64,000 bases of DNA, taken from assembly GCF_000730565.1 (NCBI RefSeq), contig NZ_BBIQ01000003.1, forward strand, positions 124,001-188,000, in the 5' to 3' direction. The position numbers were made by a program, and so were the translations under genes. The DNA comes from Pseudomonas fulva NBRC 16637 = DSM 17717 (GTDB taxonomy: Bacteria > Pseudomonadota > Gammaproteobacteria > Pseudomonadales > Pseudomonadaceae). Below are positions 18,061-26,530 of this stretch, one piece after another (position 1 is the stretch's first letter; the number at the start of each line of letters is the position of its first letter). Below the pieces are notes generated by a model. That model did not search any database and was not told the DNA's origin. It saw nothing but the letters and a program-made list of their open reading frames with translations.

Positions 18061-18411
18061 ATGGACATCAGTGTCAAGCTGAACCAGGTGTATCCTTCGG
18101 TCGTGCCTGCGTCGCCTGTCGTGGACAAGGAGGCCAAGACCCCTGCCAAAGTGCAGGAAGCCGCCGCGCCTGACGGTCAGCCGCACACGCGCGAAGACCT
18201 GGAAAAGGCTGTCGGTGATATTCGCGAATTCGTACAGTCCAGCCAACGTCAGCTGGATTTTTCCATCGATGATTCGACCGGGCAGGTGGTGGTCAAGGTC
18301 ATCGCCACCGACTCAGGCGAAGTCATCCGCCAGTTGCCTTCCGAGACGGCGCTCAAGTTGGCGCAAAGCCTCAGCGAAGCTGGCAGCCTGTTGTTCGAAG
18401 GCCGCGCTTAG
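18061..18411 (+). CDS. flaG: FlaG family protein
   Basis: FlaG is a small protein of the flagellin locus that affects filament length or stability in several bacteria; its exact role is unclear. The 116-residue protein has a variable, Pro/Ala-rich N-terminal half and the conserved FlaG domain at the C-terminus (about 50-116; LDFSIDDSTGQVVVKVIATD, GEVIRQLPSE). GAGGAG precedes the ATG. It lies between fliC and fliD, as in other Pseudomonas. Confidence 0.93.
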   Translation: MDISVKLNQVYPSVVPASPVVDKEAKTPAKVQEAAAPDGQPHTREDLEKAVGDIREFVQSSQRQLDFSIDDSTGQVVVKVIATDSGEVIRQLPSETALKLAQSLSEAGSLLFEGRA

Positions 18412-18413
18412 GC

Positions 18414-18429
18414 TGGCATGTTTTTTGTT
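18414..18429 (+). promoter_or_regulatory. Weak sigma-54-like site before fliD
   Basis: TGGCATGTTTTTTGTT has a good -24 half, but the nearly invariant C of the -12 GC is replaced by T. fliD is an RpoN-class gene in P. aeruginosa, so the site is plausible but degenerate. Confidence 0.3.
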
Positions 18430-18494
18430 GTTGGTGGGTCTTTCAAGGATTTATTCGCCAAGGATCCGGCAGCTACCGTTCAAGGAGAGCAATG

Positions 18495-19877
18495 ATGGCA
18501 GGTACAACAGTCAGTGGGATTGGCTCGGGCATCGACACCCAGGCGATCGTGGATTCGCTGGTTGCCGCGCAAAAAGCGCCCAAGCAGTCGCAGATCAACA
18601 CCCAGACGCTGAAGGCAACCACCACGTTGTCCTCGATCGGCAAGATTCAGGCTGCGCTGGATGCTTTCCGGGGCGCGCTGACCAACATGACCGATACCAA
18701 CAGTTTCGGCGGGCTGAGCCTCAAGTCTTCGGATGAAAAGGTGGCCACCGTGACGATGGGGGCAGGGGCCGCCAATGGCACGTTCAAGCTCATCGTCGAC
18801 AAGCTGGCGACCGCTTCCAAGGTATCGAGCAAGACTTACGCAGACGGGGCGGGCTCGGTCATCAACCGTGGGCCGGGCGCAACCACGCTTACCATGACCC
18901 AGAATGGCAAGGCGCACGACCTGAGCATTCCGGCCGGCGCCACGCTGCAGCAAGTGCGTGACAGCATCAACAGCCAATTCGGCCCTGCAGGCCTGAGTGC
19001 CAACGTGCTGACCGATGCCACCGGCTCGCGACTGATCATCACCTCGACCAAGATGGGCGAAGGGTCTGATATCACCCTGTCTGGCAACTCAGGTATCGAG
19101 GATGGTTACACGGTGGTCGATAAGCCGACCGATGCCGAATATACCCTGGACGGCATTGCCATGAAGTCCAAGACCAATGACATCACCGATGCGGTGAGTG
19201 GTCTGAACATCAAGCTGATAGGGCCGTCGGTAAAAAACGCGTCAGGGGAAACGCCGGCCACCATCTTGTCGCTATCGACCAGCAGCAGTGCCCTGAAGTC
19301 AGGGCTCAAGGGCTTCATCGATACATACAACGCGTTGCTCAAGGTCGTCAATGCCGAGACCAAGGTGACCAAGAACGCCGACGGTACCATGACGGCTGCT
19401 GCGCTGACGGGGGATGCCTCCATGCGTGCACTGATGACGTCGATCCGTGAAGAACTCAACGCGGCCTCAGGCAGCGGCACCTTCAAGGCCCTGGCAGCCT
19501 TTGGCGTCACCTCGGCCCAGGATGGCGGTGCGCTGAGCCTGGATGACAAGAAGTGGGACAAGATTGCCAGCACGAACGCAGCGGACCTGACCAGCATCTT
19601 CAATGGCAAGGACGGGATGCTGGCACGCCTGCAGAAGGTCACTGAACCTTTTGCCAAGGCCTCCACCGGCACCTTGGCCGAACGGTCCAAGACCTTGAGC
19701 GAAAGCCTGACCAAGCTCAAGGCTGAGCAGGATTCGCTGGATGTTCGCATGGAAGCCCTGAAAAAGAGCCTGCAGGACAAGTACAACAACATGGACACGC
19801 TGGTGACCCAGTTGCGTCAGCAGCAAAGCTCGGTGCTCAGCACGCTCAATGCGCTGAACAAGAAGAGTGATGATTAA
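18495..19877 (+). CDS. fliD: Flagellar cap protein FliD (HAP2)
   Basis: FliD caps the filament tip and folds incoming flagellin; in Pseudomonas it can also bind mucin. The protein (460 residues from this start) opens MAGTTVSGIGSGIDTQAIVD, the family N-terminal D0 signature, and has FliD N- and C-terminal domains (the latter with FIDTYNALLKVVNAET and C-terminal coiled-coil helices, about 385-455). Two adjacent ATGs exist, 18492 and 18495; AAGGAG at 18482-18487 has a better 7-base spacing for 18495. It is followed by fliS, which has a separate sigma-28 promoter. Confidence 0.96.
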   Translation: MAGTTVSGIGSGIDTQAIVDSLVAAQKAPKQSQINTQTLKATTTLSSIGKIQAALDAFRGALTNMTDTNSFGGLSLKSSDEKVATVTMGAGAANGTFKLIVDKLATASKVSSKTYADGAGSVINRGPGATTLTMTQNGKAHDLSIPAGATLQQVRDSINSQFGPAGLSANVLTDATGSRLIITSTKMGEGSDITLSGNSGIEDGYTVVDKPTDAEYTLDGIAMKSKTNDITDAVSGLNIKLIGPSVKNASGETPATILSLSTSSSALKSGLKGFIDTYNALLKVVNAETKVTKNADGTMTAAALTGDASMRALMTSIREELNAASGSGTFKALAAFGVTSAQDGGALSLDDKKWDKIASTNAADLTSIFNGKDGMLARLQKVTEPFAKASTGTLAERSKTLSESLTKLKAEQDSLDVRMEALKKSLQDKYNNMDTLVTQLRQQQSSVLSTLNALNKKSDD

Positions 19878-19932
19878 CGCCATGCGCCACGCCTGAAGCC
19901 TGGCGCCTGGCCAGGTTTCCTGCAAAGCCTTG

Positions 19933-19959
19933 TAAAGTTCTGCGGGTTCTGCCCGATAC
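19933..19959 (+). promoter_or_regulatory. Sigma-28 promoter of fliS-fliT
   Basis: TAAAGTTC, 11 bases, CCCGATAC: the -35 differs from TAAAGTTT at one base and the -10 from GCCGATAA at two. It lies about 45 bases before the fliS ATG. Confidence 0.72.
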
Positions 19960-20004
19960 AGTAAGTATCCACCTTCCAACGCATCCCCGTAATGAGGTCG
20001 CAAG

Positions 20005-20406
20005 ATGAATCCCATGAGAGCCCTTCGTCAGTACCAGAAGGTCAATTCCCATGCCCAGATTTCCGAAGCCACGCCACACCGTCTGGTGCAGATGCTGATG
20101 GAAGGGGCGCTCGATCGCATGGCCCAGGCCAAGGGCGCGATGGCGCGTGGGGACATTGCCGAGAAAGGCCTCATGCTGGGCAAGGCAATCGACATCATCA
20201 TCGGCCTGCGCGATGGGCTGGTGCCGGAAAAAAGCGAGAACCCTGAGTACGTCGAAAACCTCGACGCACTCTACGTGTACATGACCAACCGCCTGATGCA
20301 GGCCAACGTTGAAAACGACGCTCGCATCATTGATGAAGTCGCCCAGCTGATGATCACCGTGAAGAGCGGTTGGGATGGCATTGCCGATATCCAGCCGGCC
20401 GATTGA
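20005..20406 (+). CDS. fliS: Flagellin export chaperone FliS
   Basis: FliS binds the C-terminus of flagellin in the cytoplasm and prevents early polymerisation. The 133-residue helical protein has the family segment LRQYQKVNSHAQISEATPHR and LVQMLMEGALDRMAQAK, and the normal length. GAGG lies upstream. fliT follows by 16 bases, and a sigma-28 site precedes the gene. Confidence 0.95.
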   Translation: MNPMRALRQYQKVNSHAQISEATPHRLVQMLMEGALDRMAQAKGAMARGDIAEKGLMLGKAIDIIIGLRDGLVPEKSENPEYVENLDALYVYMTNRLMQANVENDARIIDEVAQLMITVKSGWDGIADIQPAD

Positions 20407-20422
20407 CGGCAAGGAGTTAACC

Positions 20423-20716
20423 ATGACTGCACTGCAACGGCTCGACGACACCTGCGATGCGCTGCTTGGCGCTCTGGGCGAACGAGATTGGGATACCATC
20501 GCCAAGCTGGACGTGGCGTGTCGCACGTGTATAGACGAGGTGCTTGAAGCGCACGCCTACGACGAAGGGCTACTGCGGGTTAAGCTCGAGGGCGTCATGG
20601 ATGTCTACCGTAGCCTCATCGAAGTGACAACCGGCGAACGCCAGGCGATTGCCGATGAGATGATGCAGATCAACCAAGCGAAGAATGCTTCAAAGGTTTA
20701 TCATTTGTTCAGTTAA
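20423..20716 (+). CDS. fliT: FliT-family flagellar chaperone
   Basis: This 97-residue all-helical protein lies directly after fliS, where FliT (FleP in P. aeruginosa) is found; FliT is an export chaperone for the cap protein FliD. The sequence is weakly conserved, but a position after fliDS, small size and Leu-rich amphipathic helices (LQRLDDTCDALLGALGERDW; IAKLDVACRTCIDEVL) fit. ATG 20423 is preceded by AAGGAG, so the frame extending back into fliS is not used. A long AT-rich hairpin overlaps its stop codon. Confidence 0.8.
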   Translation: MTALQRLDDTCDALLGALGERDWDTIAKLDVACRTCIDEVLEAHAYDEGLLRVKLEGVMDVYRSLIEVTTGERQAIADEMMQINQAKNASKVYHLFS

Positions 20717-20736
20717 GATGCCTGTAACTGAACAAA
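20704..20736 (+). terminator. Inverted repeat overlapping the fliT stop codon
   Basis: TTTGTTCAGTT (20704-20714) pairs perfectly over 11 bp with AACTGAACAAA (20726-20736), with an 11-base loop. The stop codon TAA lies at the loop edge. It separates the fliST transcript from the fleQ promoter region. Confidence 0.6.
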
Positions 20737-20749
20737 AGGCGCCATAAAT

Positions 20750-20778
20750 TTGACTGTGCGACCCTTTTTGACTTAACT
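20750..20778 (+). promoter_or_regulatory. Possible sigma-70 promoter of fleQ
   Basis: TTGACT, 17 bases, TTAACT. The -35 is good and the -10 weak (3 of 6). fleQ of P. aeruginosa is known to use a sigma-70 promoter, and no sigma-54 or sigma-28 site was seen here. Confidence 0.35.
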
Positions 20779-20881
20779 AGTGCCTGTTCTCGTATTCCAG
20801 ACGTCCGAACACTGACCATTCAGTCGGAATGATGTCGAGCACGCCTTCGGGCGCCGATATGACTAGGGAAGTTGCTATTGC

Positions 20882-22357
20882 ATGTGGCGTGAAACCAAGA
20901 TTCTCCTGATCGATGACGACAGCACCCGCCGCCGCGATCTGGCGGTGGTGCTCAACTTCCTGGGCGAAGAAAACCTGTCCTGCGCCAGCCATGACTGGCA
21001 GCAAGCGGTCGAGCCCCTGTCTTCGAGTCGCGAAGTGCTTTGCGTGCTCATCGGCGCCGTTAGCACGCCCGGCACGCTGCTTGGGTTGCTTAAGACAGTG
21101 CTTTCATGGGATGAGTTCCTTCCAATCTTGTTTTTAGGTGATATTTCTTCGGGCGAGCTGCCTGAGGACCTGCGCCGTCGCGTGCTGTCGAACCTGGAAA
21201 TGCCGCCGAGCTACAGCCAACTGCTCGATTCCCTGCACCGTGCGCAGGTATATCGCGAAATGTACGACCAAGCCCGTGAGCGCGGTCGCCAGCGTGAGCC
21301 GAACCTGTTCCGCAGTTTGGTCGGTACCAGCCGTGCCATCCAGCACGTGCGCCAGATGATGCAGCAAGTGGCCGACACCGATGCCAGCGTGTTGATCCTG
21401 GGCGAATCCGGTACCGGCAAAGAGGTGGTGGCGCGCAACCTTCATTACCACTCCAAGCGCCGCGAAGCGCCCTTCGTACCTGTGAACTGCGGAGCGATAC
21501 CGGCCGAGTTGCTGGAAAGTGAGCTGTTCGGGCATGAGAAGGGGGCGTTCACCGGGGCCATCACCAGCCGCGCCGGCCGCTTCGAGCTGGCCAACGGCGG
21601 CACCCTGTTCCTCGATGAAATCGGCGACATGCCGTTGCCCATGCAGGTCAAGCTGTTGCGCGTACTGCAGGAACGGACGTTCGAACGGGTCGGTAGCAAC
21701 AAGACCCAGAGCATCGACGTGCGCATCATCGCGGCCACCCACAAAAACCTCGAGCACATGATCGAGGTGGGCACGTTCCGTGAAGACCTCTATTACCGTC
21801 TCAATGTCTTCCCGATCGAAATGGCGCCGCTGCGCGAACGCGTCGAAGACATACCGCTGCTGATGAATGAGCTGATCTCGCGGATGGAGCATGAAAAGCG
21901 CGGCTCCATCCGATTCAATTCCGCCTCGATCATGTCGTTGTGTCGGCATGGCTGGCCCGGCAACGTCCGCGAGCTTGCCAACCTGGTCGAGCGCATGGCG
22001 ATCATGCACCCCTACGGCGTAATCGGTGTATCGGAGCTTCCGAAAAAATTCCGCTACATCGATGACGAAGACGAGCAAATGGTCGACAGCTTGCGCAGCG
22101 ACCTTGAGGAGCGCGTGGCAATCAACGGTCATACGCCGAACTTCAGCAACCCTGCCATGCTGCCTCCCGAGGGGCTGGACCTGAAGGACTACCTTGGCAG
22201 TCTTGAGCAAGGCTTGATCCAGCAGGCTTTGGACGATGCCAATGGTATCGTCGCCCGTGCCGCCGAACGTCTGCGTATCCGGCGCACCACGTTGGTCGAG
22301 AAAATGCGCAAGTACGGCATGAGCCGTCAAGGTGGCGAGGATCAGGTCGAGGAGTGA
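20882..22357 (+). CDS. fleQ: Flagellar master transcription activator FleQ
   Basis: FleQ is the sigma-54 enhancer-binding protein at the top of the Pseudomonas flagellar hierarchy; it also binds c-di-GMP and controls exopolysaccharide genes. The 491-residue protein has a FleQ-type N-terminal receiver-like domain (1-120) without a clear phospho-acceptor aspartate, an AAA+ domain (about 140-375) with Walker A GESGTGKE and the sigma-54 contact loop GAFTGA, and a C-terminal Fis-type helix-turn-helix (about 450-485). [13 protein letters not shown] is the family start. In most Pseudomonas it is followed directly by fleS; here a 22 kb sugar-gene block intervenes. Confidence 0.97.
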   Translation: MWRETKILLIDDDSTRRRDLAVVLNFLGEENLSCASHDWQQAVEPLSSSREVLCVLIGAVSTPGTLLGLLKTVLSWDEFLPILFLGDISSGELPEDLRRRVLSNLEMPPSYSQLLDSLHRAQVYREMYDQARERGRQREPNLFRSLVGTSRAIQHVRQMMQQVADTDASVLILGESGTGKEVVARNLHYHSKRREAPFVPVNCGAIPAELLESELFGHEKGAFTGAITSRAGRFELANGGTLFLDEIGDMPLPMQVKLLRVLQERTFERVGSNKTQSIDVRIIAATHKNLEHMIEVGTFREDLYYRLNVFPIEMAPLRERVEDIPLLMNELISRMEHEKRGSIRFNSASIMSLCRHGWPGNVRELANLVERMAIMHPYGVIGVSELPKKFRYIDDEDEQMVDSLRSDLEERVAINGHTPNFSNPAMLPPEGLDLKDYLGSLEQGLIQQALDDANGIVARAAERLRIRRTTLVEKMRKYGMSRQGGEDQVEE

Positions 22358-22609
22358 TGCTTCCTGCATCCTCCTCAATCCAGCCTCAGGACCCAGTGAG
22401 GCGCCCCTTGTCCCGCGCTTTTCAAATTCTGTCCACTGAAGCAGAGCTGCATTTGTACCCTCGGACCGGTTGAAGGCCCTGTGGGTGCCAGGCTCGCGGC
22501 CGCCAAAGCAGACTTTTCTCCGACTCACTTAACCGGCCGCCCATGAGCATCGCCTTGGGAGCAGTCAGGTGTTTTTCGCTGTCAGCGTGGACGCGCACCG
22601 TGGCGAAAC

Positions 22610-22625
22610 CGGCATGTCTTTTGCT
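22610..22625 (+). promoter_or_regulatory. Sigma-54 promoter of the sugar-biosynthesis operon
   Basis: CGGCATGTCTTTTGCT keeps GG and GC at exact spacing and a TTTGCT -12 element; the first base (C for T) and position 6 (T for C) deviate. The predicted start near 22636 gives a leader of about 59 bases to rfbF. It suggests FleQ- or FleR-type activation of the block. Confidence 0.75.
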
Positions 22626-22645
22626 ATTGCCTAGCATCGAGTGCC

Positions 22646-22675
22646 AGGGGTCGGTTTTTTGTCACCCCTCCGACC
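22646..22675 (+). promoter_or_regulatory. Overlapping alternative hairpins in the rfbF leader
   Basis: AGGGGT (22646-22651) can pair with ACCCCT (22664-22669), while the overlapping GGTCGG (22649-22654) can pair with CCGACC (22670-22675). The two stems share bases, so they exclude each other, and both enclose a six-T run. This may be a leader control element, or simply a nested palindrome. Confidence 0.4.
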
Positions 22676-22694
22676 ATTGCGGACGAAAAGCATA

Positions 22695-23465
22695 ATGAAA
22701 GCAGTCATTCTGGCCGGTGGGCTGGGCACACGCATCAGCGAAGAATCCCACCTGCGACCCAAGCCGATGATCGAAATAGGCGGCAAGCCGATCATTTGGC
22801 ACATCATGAAAATCTACTCTCACTATGGCATCAACGACTTCATCATCTGCCTCGGTTACAAGGGCTACGTGATCAAGGAGTATTTCGCCAACTACTTTTT
22901 GCACATGTCGGACGTGACATTCGACATGGCGGAAAACCGTATGGATATTCATAACCGTCACGCCGAACCCTGGCGGGTGACATTGGTGGATACCGGAGAC
23001 TATACGGCCACCGGTGGCCGCTTGAAGCGGGTGCGCGATTACCTGGGCGAGCAAACGTTTTGCCTGACATACGGTGACGGCGTAGCCGATGTGGATATCC
23101 CGCGTCTGATCGAATTCCACCACCAGCACGGCAAATTGGCCACCGTCACCGCGGTGCAGCCGCCCGGGCGTTATGGCGCTCTCGATGTGGAAGGTCAGCA
23201 AGTGCGTGGTTTCCAGGAAAAGCCTGCTGGCGATGGTGGATGGATCAACGGTGGCTTCTTCGTGCTCGAGCCTTCGGTGCTGGACTACATCGAGGGCGAT
23301 GCCACCACCTGGGAAGATCAGCCCATGCGTCAACTGGCCGAGAATGGCGAGTTGATGAGCCATTTGCACCGAGGCTTCTGGCAACCGATGGATACCCTGC
23401 GTGACCGTACCTTGCTCGAAGCGCACTGGAAAAGCGGCGAGGCAGCGTGGCAGTTATGGCGTTGA
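22695..23465 (+). CDS. rfbF: Glucose-1-phosphate cytidylyltransferase
   Basis: The enzyme makes CDP-glucose from glucose 1-phosphate and CTP, the first step to CDP-linked 3,6-dideoxyhexoses. The 256-residue protein has the nucleotidyltransferase start [18 protein letters not shown] with [13 protein letters not shown], and the family-specific segments [15 protein letters not shown] and [13 protein letters not shown]. The length is the family norm. ATG 22695 is chosen over the upstream frame because it puts the nucleotide loop at the N-terminus. rfbF, rfbG and rfbH overlap by a few bases and are clearly co-transcribed. Confidence 0.95.
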   Translation: MKAVILAGGLGTRISEESHLRPKPMIEIGGKPIIWHIMKIYSHYGINDFIICLGYKGYVIKEYFANYFLHMSDVTFDMAENRMDIHNRHAEPWRVTLVDTGDYTATGGRLKRVRDYLGEQTFCLTYGDGVADVDIPRLIEFHHQHGKLATVTAVQPPGRYGALDVEGQQVRGFQEKPAGDGGWINGGFFVLEPSVLDYIEGDATTWEDQPMRQLAENGELMSHLHRGFWQPMDTLRDRTLLEAHWKSGEAAWQLWR

Positions 23466-24523
23466 ACCCGGCATTCTGGGCGGGCCGCCGGGTACTGCTT
23501 ACCGGACATACCGGTTTCAAGGGCAGCTGGTTGGCTGTATGGCTGCGCCAGTTGGGCGCTGACCTGCGGGGCTTCGCCTTGCCCGCTGCGACCACCCCGT
23601 CGATGTGGCAGGTGGCCCAATTGGATAACCATGTGCCCGGTGATTTCGCTGACATCCGCGACGCTTCGGCCCTGACCGGCACGGTGCAGACGTTCAAGCC
23701 CGAACTGGTGCTGCACCTGGCAGCGCAACCGTTGGTGCGCGAGGCTTACCGTGCCCCTGCCGATACTTACGCAACCAACGTCATGGGCACACTCAACCTG
23801 CTTGAGGCAGTGCGAGCCACGCCTTCGGTGCGCGCGGTGCTGGTAGTGACAACCGACAAGTGCTACGACAACCGCGAATGGCCTTGGCCCTACCGGGAAC
23901 AGGACGCGTTGGGTGGTTTCGACCCTTACAGCAGCAGCAAGGCGTGTGTGGAGTTGCTGTGCGCGAGCTACCGCGACTCGTTCCTGCGCACTTCGGGCGT
24001 GGCGCTGGCCACTGCCCGTGCGGGCAACGTGCTCGGAGGGGGTGACTGGTCGGCCGAACGTCTGCTGCCGGACATTTTGCGCGCCTGGCAGCACGGCGAG
24101 GAAGTGGTGCTGCGCTATCCCGCTGCAACCCGCCCGTGGCAACACGTCCTGGATCCGTTGATGGGCTACCTGCAACTTGGCCAAGCCCTGCTCTGTGAGG
24201 GGGAACGCTATGCGTCGGCCTGGAATTTTGGCCCGGACAGCGCAGGGCTGGCGAGCGTTGAGTCAATCGTTCGGCGCCTGGCCGAGCGCTGGCCCGGTAA
24301 GGCCCGCTGGTCGGTGTCCGCCGATGCCCAGCCCCACGAGGCCGGCCTGCTGGCCCTGGATTCGAGCAAGGCGCGCCAAGCGCTGGGCTGGTCGCCGCGC
24401 TGGTCGCTGGACGACACCTTGAAACACACCCTGGACTGGCACCTCGCCTGGCGTGCAGGGCAAGACATGAATACCGTTACCCGCGAGCAGATCGCGGCTC
24501 ACCAAGGCGAACCCCATGAGTGA
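23456..24523 (+). CDS. rfbG: CDP-glucose 4,6-dehydratase
   Basis: This extended short-chain dehydrogenase converts CDP-glucose to CDP-4-keto-6-deoxyglucose with bound NAD. The 355-residue protein has the dinucleotide motif [15 protein letters not shown] typical of Rfb[10 protein letters not shown], and the catalytic Tyr and Lys in [16 protein letters not shown] 23456 gives [13 protein letters not shown], which fits the family; GTG 23447, three codons earlier, has a nearby GGCGAGG and is the alternative. It overlaps rfbF by 10 bases and rfbH by 8. Confidence 0.95.
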   Translation: MALNPAFWAGRRVLLTGHTGFKGSWLAVWLRQLGADLRGFALPAATTPSMWQVAQLDNHVPGDFADIRDASALTGTVQTFKPELVLHLAAQPLVREAYRAPADTYATNVMGTLNLLEAVRATPSVRAVLVVTTDKCYDNREWPWPYREQDALGGFDPYSSSKACVELLCASYRDSFLRTSGVALATARAGNVLGGGDWSAERLLPDILRAWQHGEEVVLRYPAATRPWQHVLDPLMGYLQLGQALLCEGERYASAWNFGPDSAGLASVESIVRRLAERWPGKARWSVSADAQPHEAGLLALDSSKARQALGWSPRWSLDDTLKHTLDWHLAWRAGQDMNTVTREQIAAHQGEPHE

Positions 24524-25838
24524 CAGCACGGCGCAACAGCTGCGCCAACAGATTGCCGAGCTGGTCGGCCGTTATGCCGATCTGCAGATGGCGCCCAAAC
24601 CTTTCGTCGCCGGGCAGAGCAGCGTACCGCCCTCGGGCAAAGTGATCGGAGCCGGCGAGTTGCAGGCCATGACCGAAGCGGTGTTGGACGGCTGGCTCAC
24701 CACAGGCCGCTTCAACCAGGCCTTCGAAAAGCGCCTGGCCGAGTACCTGGGTCGTCGCTGCGTACTCACCACCAACTCAGGATCGTCGGCCAACCTGCTG
24801 GCGTTTTCCGCCCTGACTTCGCCTCGGCTGGGGGATCGGGCGATCAAACCCGGTGACGAGGTGATCGGCGTAGCCGCTGGCTTCCCGACCACGGTCAACC
24901 CGATCCTGCAATGCGGCGCTGTCCCGGTGTTCGTGGATGTGCAGATGGGCACCTACAACATCGACCCCGCGCTGATCGAGGCGGCCATTGGCCCCAAGAC
25001 CAAGGCCATCATGCTGGCTCACACTTTGGGCAACCCCTTCGACCTGGGAGTTGTACGCAGTCTGTGTGACAAATACGGCCTATGGCTGATCGAAGATTGC
25101 TGCGACGCCCTGGGCTCTACGTACCAAGGGCGCATGGTCGGCACCTTCGGTGACATCGGTACCTTGAGCTTCTACCCTGCGCACCACATCACGATGGGCG
25201 AGGGTGGGGCAGTGTTCACCCAATCACCCTTGCTCAAGCGCATCATGGAATCGTTCCGTGACTGGGGCCGTGACTGCTACTGCGCGCCGGGCGAGGACAA
25301 CACCTGCGGCAAGCGCTTCTGCTGGCAGGCGGGGGATCTGCCGCAGGGGTATGACCACAAGTACACCTACTCGCACCTTGGCTACAACCTGAAGATCACC
25401 GATATGCAGGCCGCCTGTGCGTTGGCGCAGATGGACCGGGTCGATGCCTTCATCGCCGCGCGCAAGCGCAACTTCGCCTGGCTGAGCGAACGCCTGGCCG
25501 GGTGTACGGACCAACTGATCCTGCCGCAGGCTACCCCGGGCAGCGATCCATCCTGGTTCGGCTACCCCATCACCTTGCGCGAGGACGGTACGGGCCGTAG
25601 GGTCGACCTGGTGCGGTATCTGGACGAGCAAGGCGTCGGCACGCGCCAGCTATTCGCAGGCAACCTGACGCGCCAGCCCTATATGCAGGGCAGGCAGTAC
25701 CGGGTTGTGGGCGAGTTGTCAGTTACCGACAAGGTCATGAACGATACGGTCTGGATTGGCCTCTGGCCAGGTTTGACCGATGCGCATCTTGAGCATGCGG
25801 CCCGGTCTCTGGAAACCTTCCTGCAGGGGCATCGCTGA
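24516..25838 (+). CDS. rfbH: CDP-4-dehydro-6-deoxyglucose 3-dehydratase E1
   Basis: RfbH/E1 removes the C3 hydroxyl of CDP-4-keto-6-deoxyglucose, using pyridoxamine phosphate and a [2Fe-2S] cluster, giving CDP-4-keto-3,6-dideoxyglucose after reduction. The 440-residue DegT-fold protein lacks the usual PLP lysine and has SFYPAHHITMGEGG instead, the His-containing hallmark of E1. The cluster cysteines fit C196-X57-C254-X1-C256-X7-C264. A dedicated reductase (E3/AscD) is not seen nearby. It overlaps rfbG by 8 bases and the next gene by 1. Confidence 0.95.
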   Translation: MSDSTAQQLRQQIAELVGRYADLQMAPKPFVAGQSSVPPSGKVIGAGELQAMTEAVLDGWLTTGRFNQAFEKRLAEYLGRRCVLTTNSGSSANLLAFSALTSPRLGDRAIKPGDEVIGVAAGFPTTVNPILQCGAVPVFVDVQMGTYNIDPALIEAAIGPKTKAIMLAHTLGNPFDLGVVRSLCDKYGLWLIEDCCDALGSTYQGRMVGTFGDIGTLSFYPAHHITMGEGGAVFTQSPLLKRIMESFRDWGRDCYCAPGEDNTCGKRFCWQAGDLPQGYDHKYTYSHLGYNLKITDMQAACALAQMDRVDAFIAARKRNFAWLSERLAGCTDQLILPQATPGSDPSWFGYPITLREDGTGRRVDLVRYLDEQGVGTRQLFAGNLTRQPYMQGRQYRVVGELSVTDKVMNDTVWIGLWPGLTDAHLEHAARSLETFLQGHR

Positions 25839-26530
25839 TGCGCGCCTATGTGCTCTGCGGCGGCTTTGGCACGCGCCTGCGTGCTGTTACCGACTCGCAG
25901 AAGGCATTGGTACCTGTAAGGGGCGAGCCGTTCATGCTGCACGTCTTGCGCCAGTTGGCACGTGCCGGCATTGACGAGGCCGTCCTGTGCGCCCATTACC
26001 GCGCCGAACAGGTGGCCGACCAACTGCCCGAACTCTCGGCCAAGGCAGGGCTGGCGCTATCGCTGGTAGTGGAAGCGAGCCCGATGGGGACCGGCGGCGC
26101 GCTCCTCAACGCACTGCACGCTCATCCGGCGCAGGCACGCTACCTGGTGCTCAACGCCGATACATTCGTGGATGTCCAGGGTTACCGGCAAATGGTACTG
26201 GCCCAAGGCAATGCGCTGCTGGCCGTACAGGTCGACGACCGCGCCCGCTACGGCAGCCTCGAACTCAATGATGCCGGGCAGTTGACTGCGCTGAAGGAAA
26301 AAGGGCTGCAAGGCGCGGGCTTGATCAATGGGGGCGTCTATGCCTTTGAGGCGTCTACGTTTTCGGATAGCCCAGTGCGTGCGTGTTCCATGGAGCATGA
26401 TCTGCTGCCGGCGCTGCTCCACCGTGAAACGATGCAGGCGCTCGCCTACAGTGGACGCTTCATCGACATAGGCACGCCTGATTCACTCGCGCGCTATACC
26501 CGTGACTATGCCGCGGACACGCCCTTATGA
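25838..26530 (+). CDS. Sugar-1-phosphate nucleotidyltransferase (HddC/RfbA type)
   Basis: It is predicted to transfer a nucleotide to a sugar 1-phosphate. The 230-residue protein has the nucleotidyltransferase loop CGGFGTRLRAVTDSQKALVP and the NADTFVD segment with the metal-binding Asp. Among short members the closest type is D-glycero-alpha-D-manno-heptose 1-phosphate guanylyltransferase (HddC), and the next gene holds an HddA-like kinase, which supports that. MurNAc or GlcNAc 1-phosphate uridylyltransferase types are also similar, so the substrate is uncertain. Start ATG overlaps the rfbH stop (TGATG). Confidence 0.8.
   Translation: MRAYVLCGGFGTRLRAVTDSQKALVPVRGEPFMLHVLRQLARAGIDEAVLCAHYRAEQVADQLPELSAKAGLALSLVVEASPMGTGGALLNALHAHPAQARYLVLNADTFVDVQGYRQMVLAQGNALLAVQVDDRARYGSLELNDAGQLTALKEKGLQGAGLINGGVYAFEASTFSDSPVRACSMEHDLLPALLHRETMQALAYSGRFIDIGTPDSLARYTRDYAADTPL

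Larger units (their letters stand above)
22358..22694 (+). other. Intergenic region and leader of the sugar-gene operon
   Basis: There is no convincing gene in these 337 bases. The right part holds a sigma-54 promoter (22610-22625) and overlapping hairpins in the leader (22646-22675) before rfbF. No repeat or integration scar was recognised at this left boundary of the sugar block. Confidence 0.6.

Noticed and set aside
22358..22694. Integration scar or insertion sequence at the left end of the sugar block
   Set aside because: No direct repeats, tRNA or transposase remnants were seen, and the left and right junctions share only sigma-54 promoter features.
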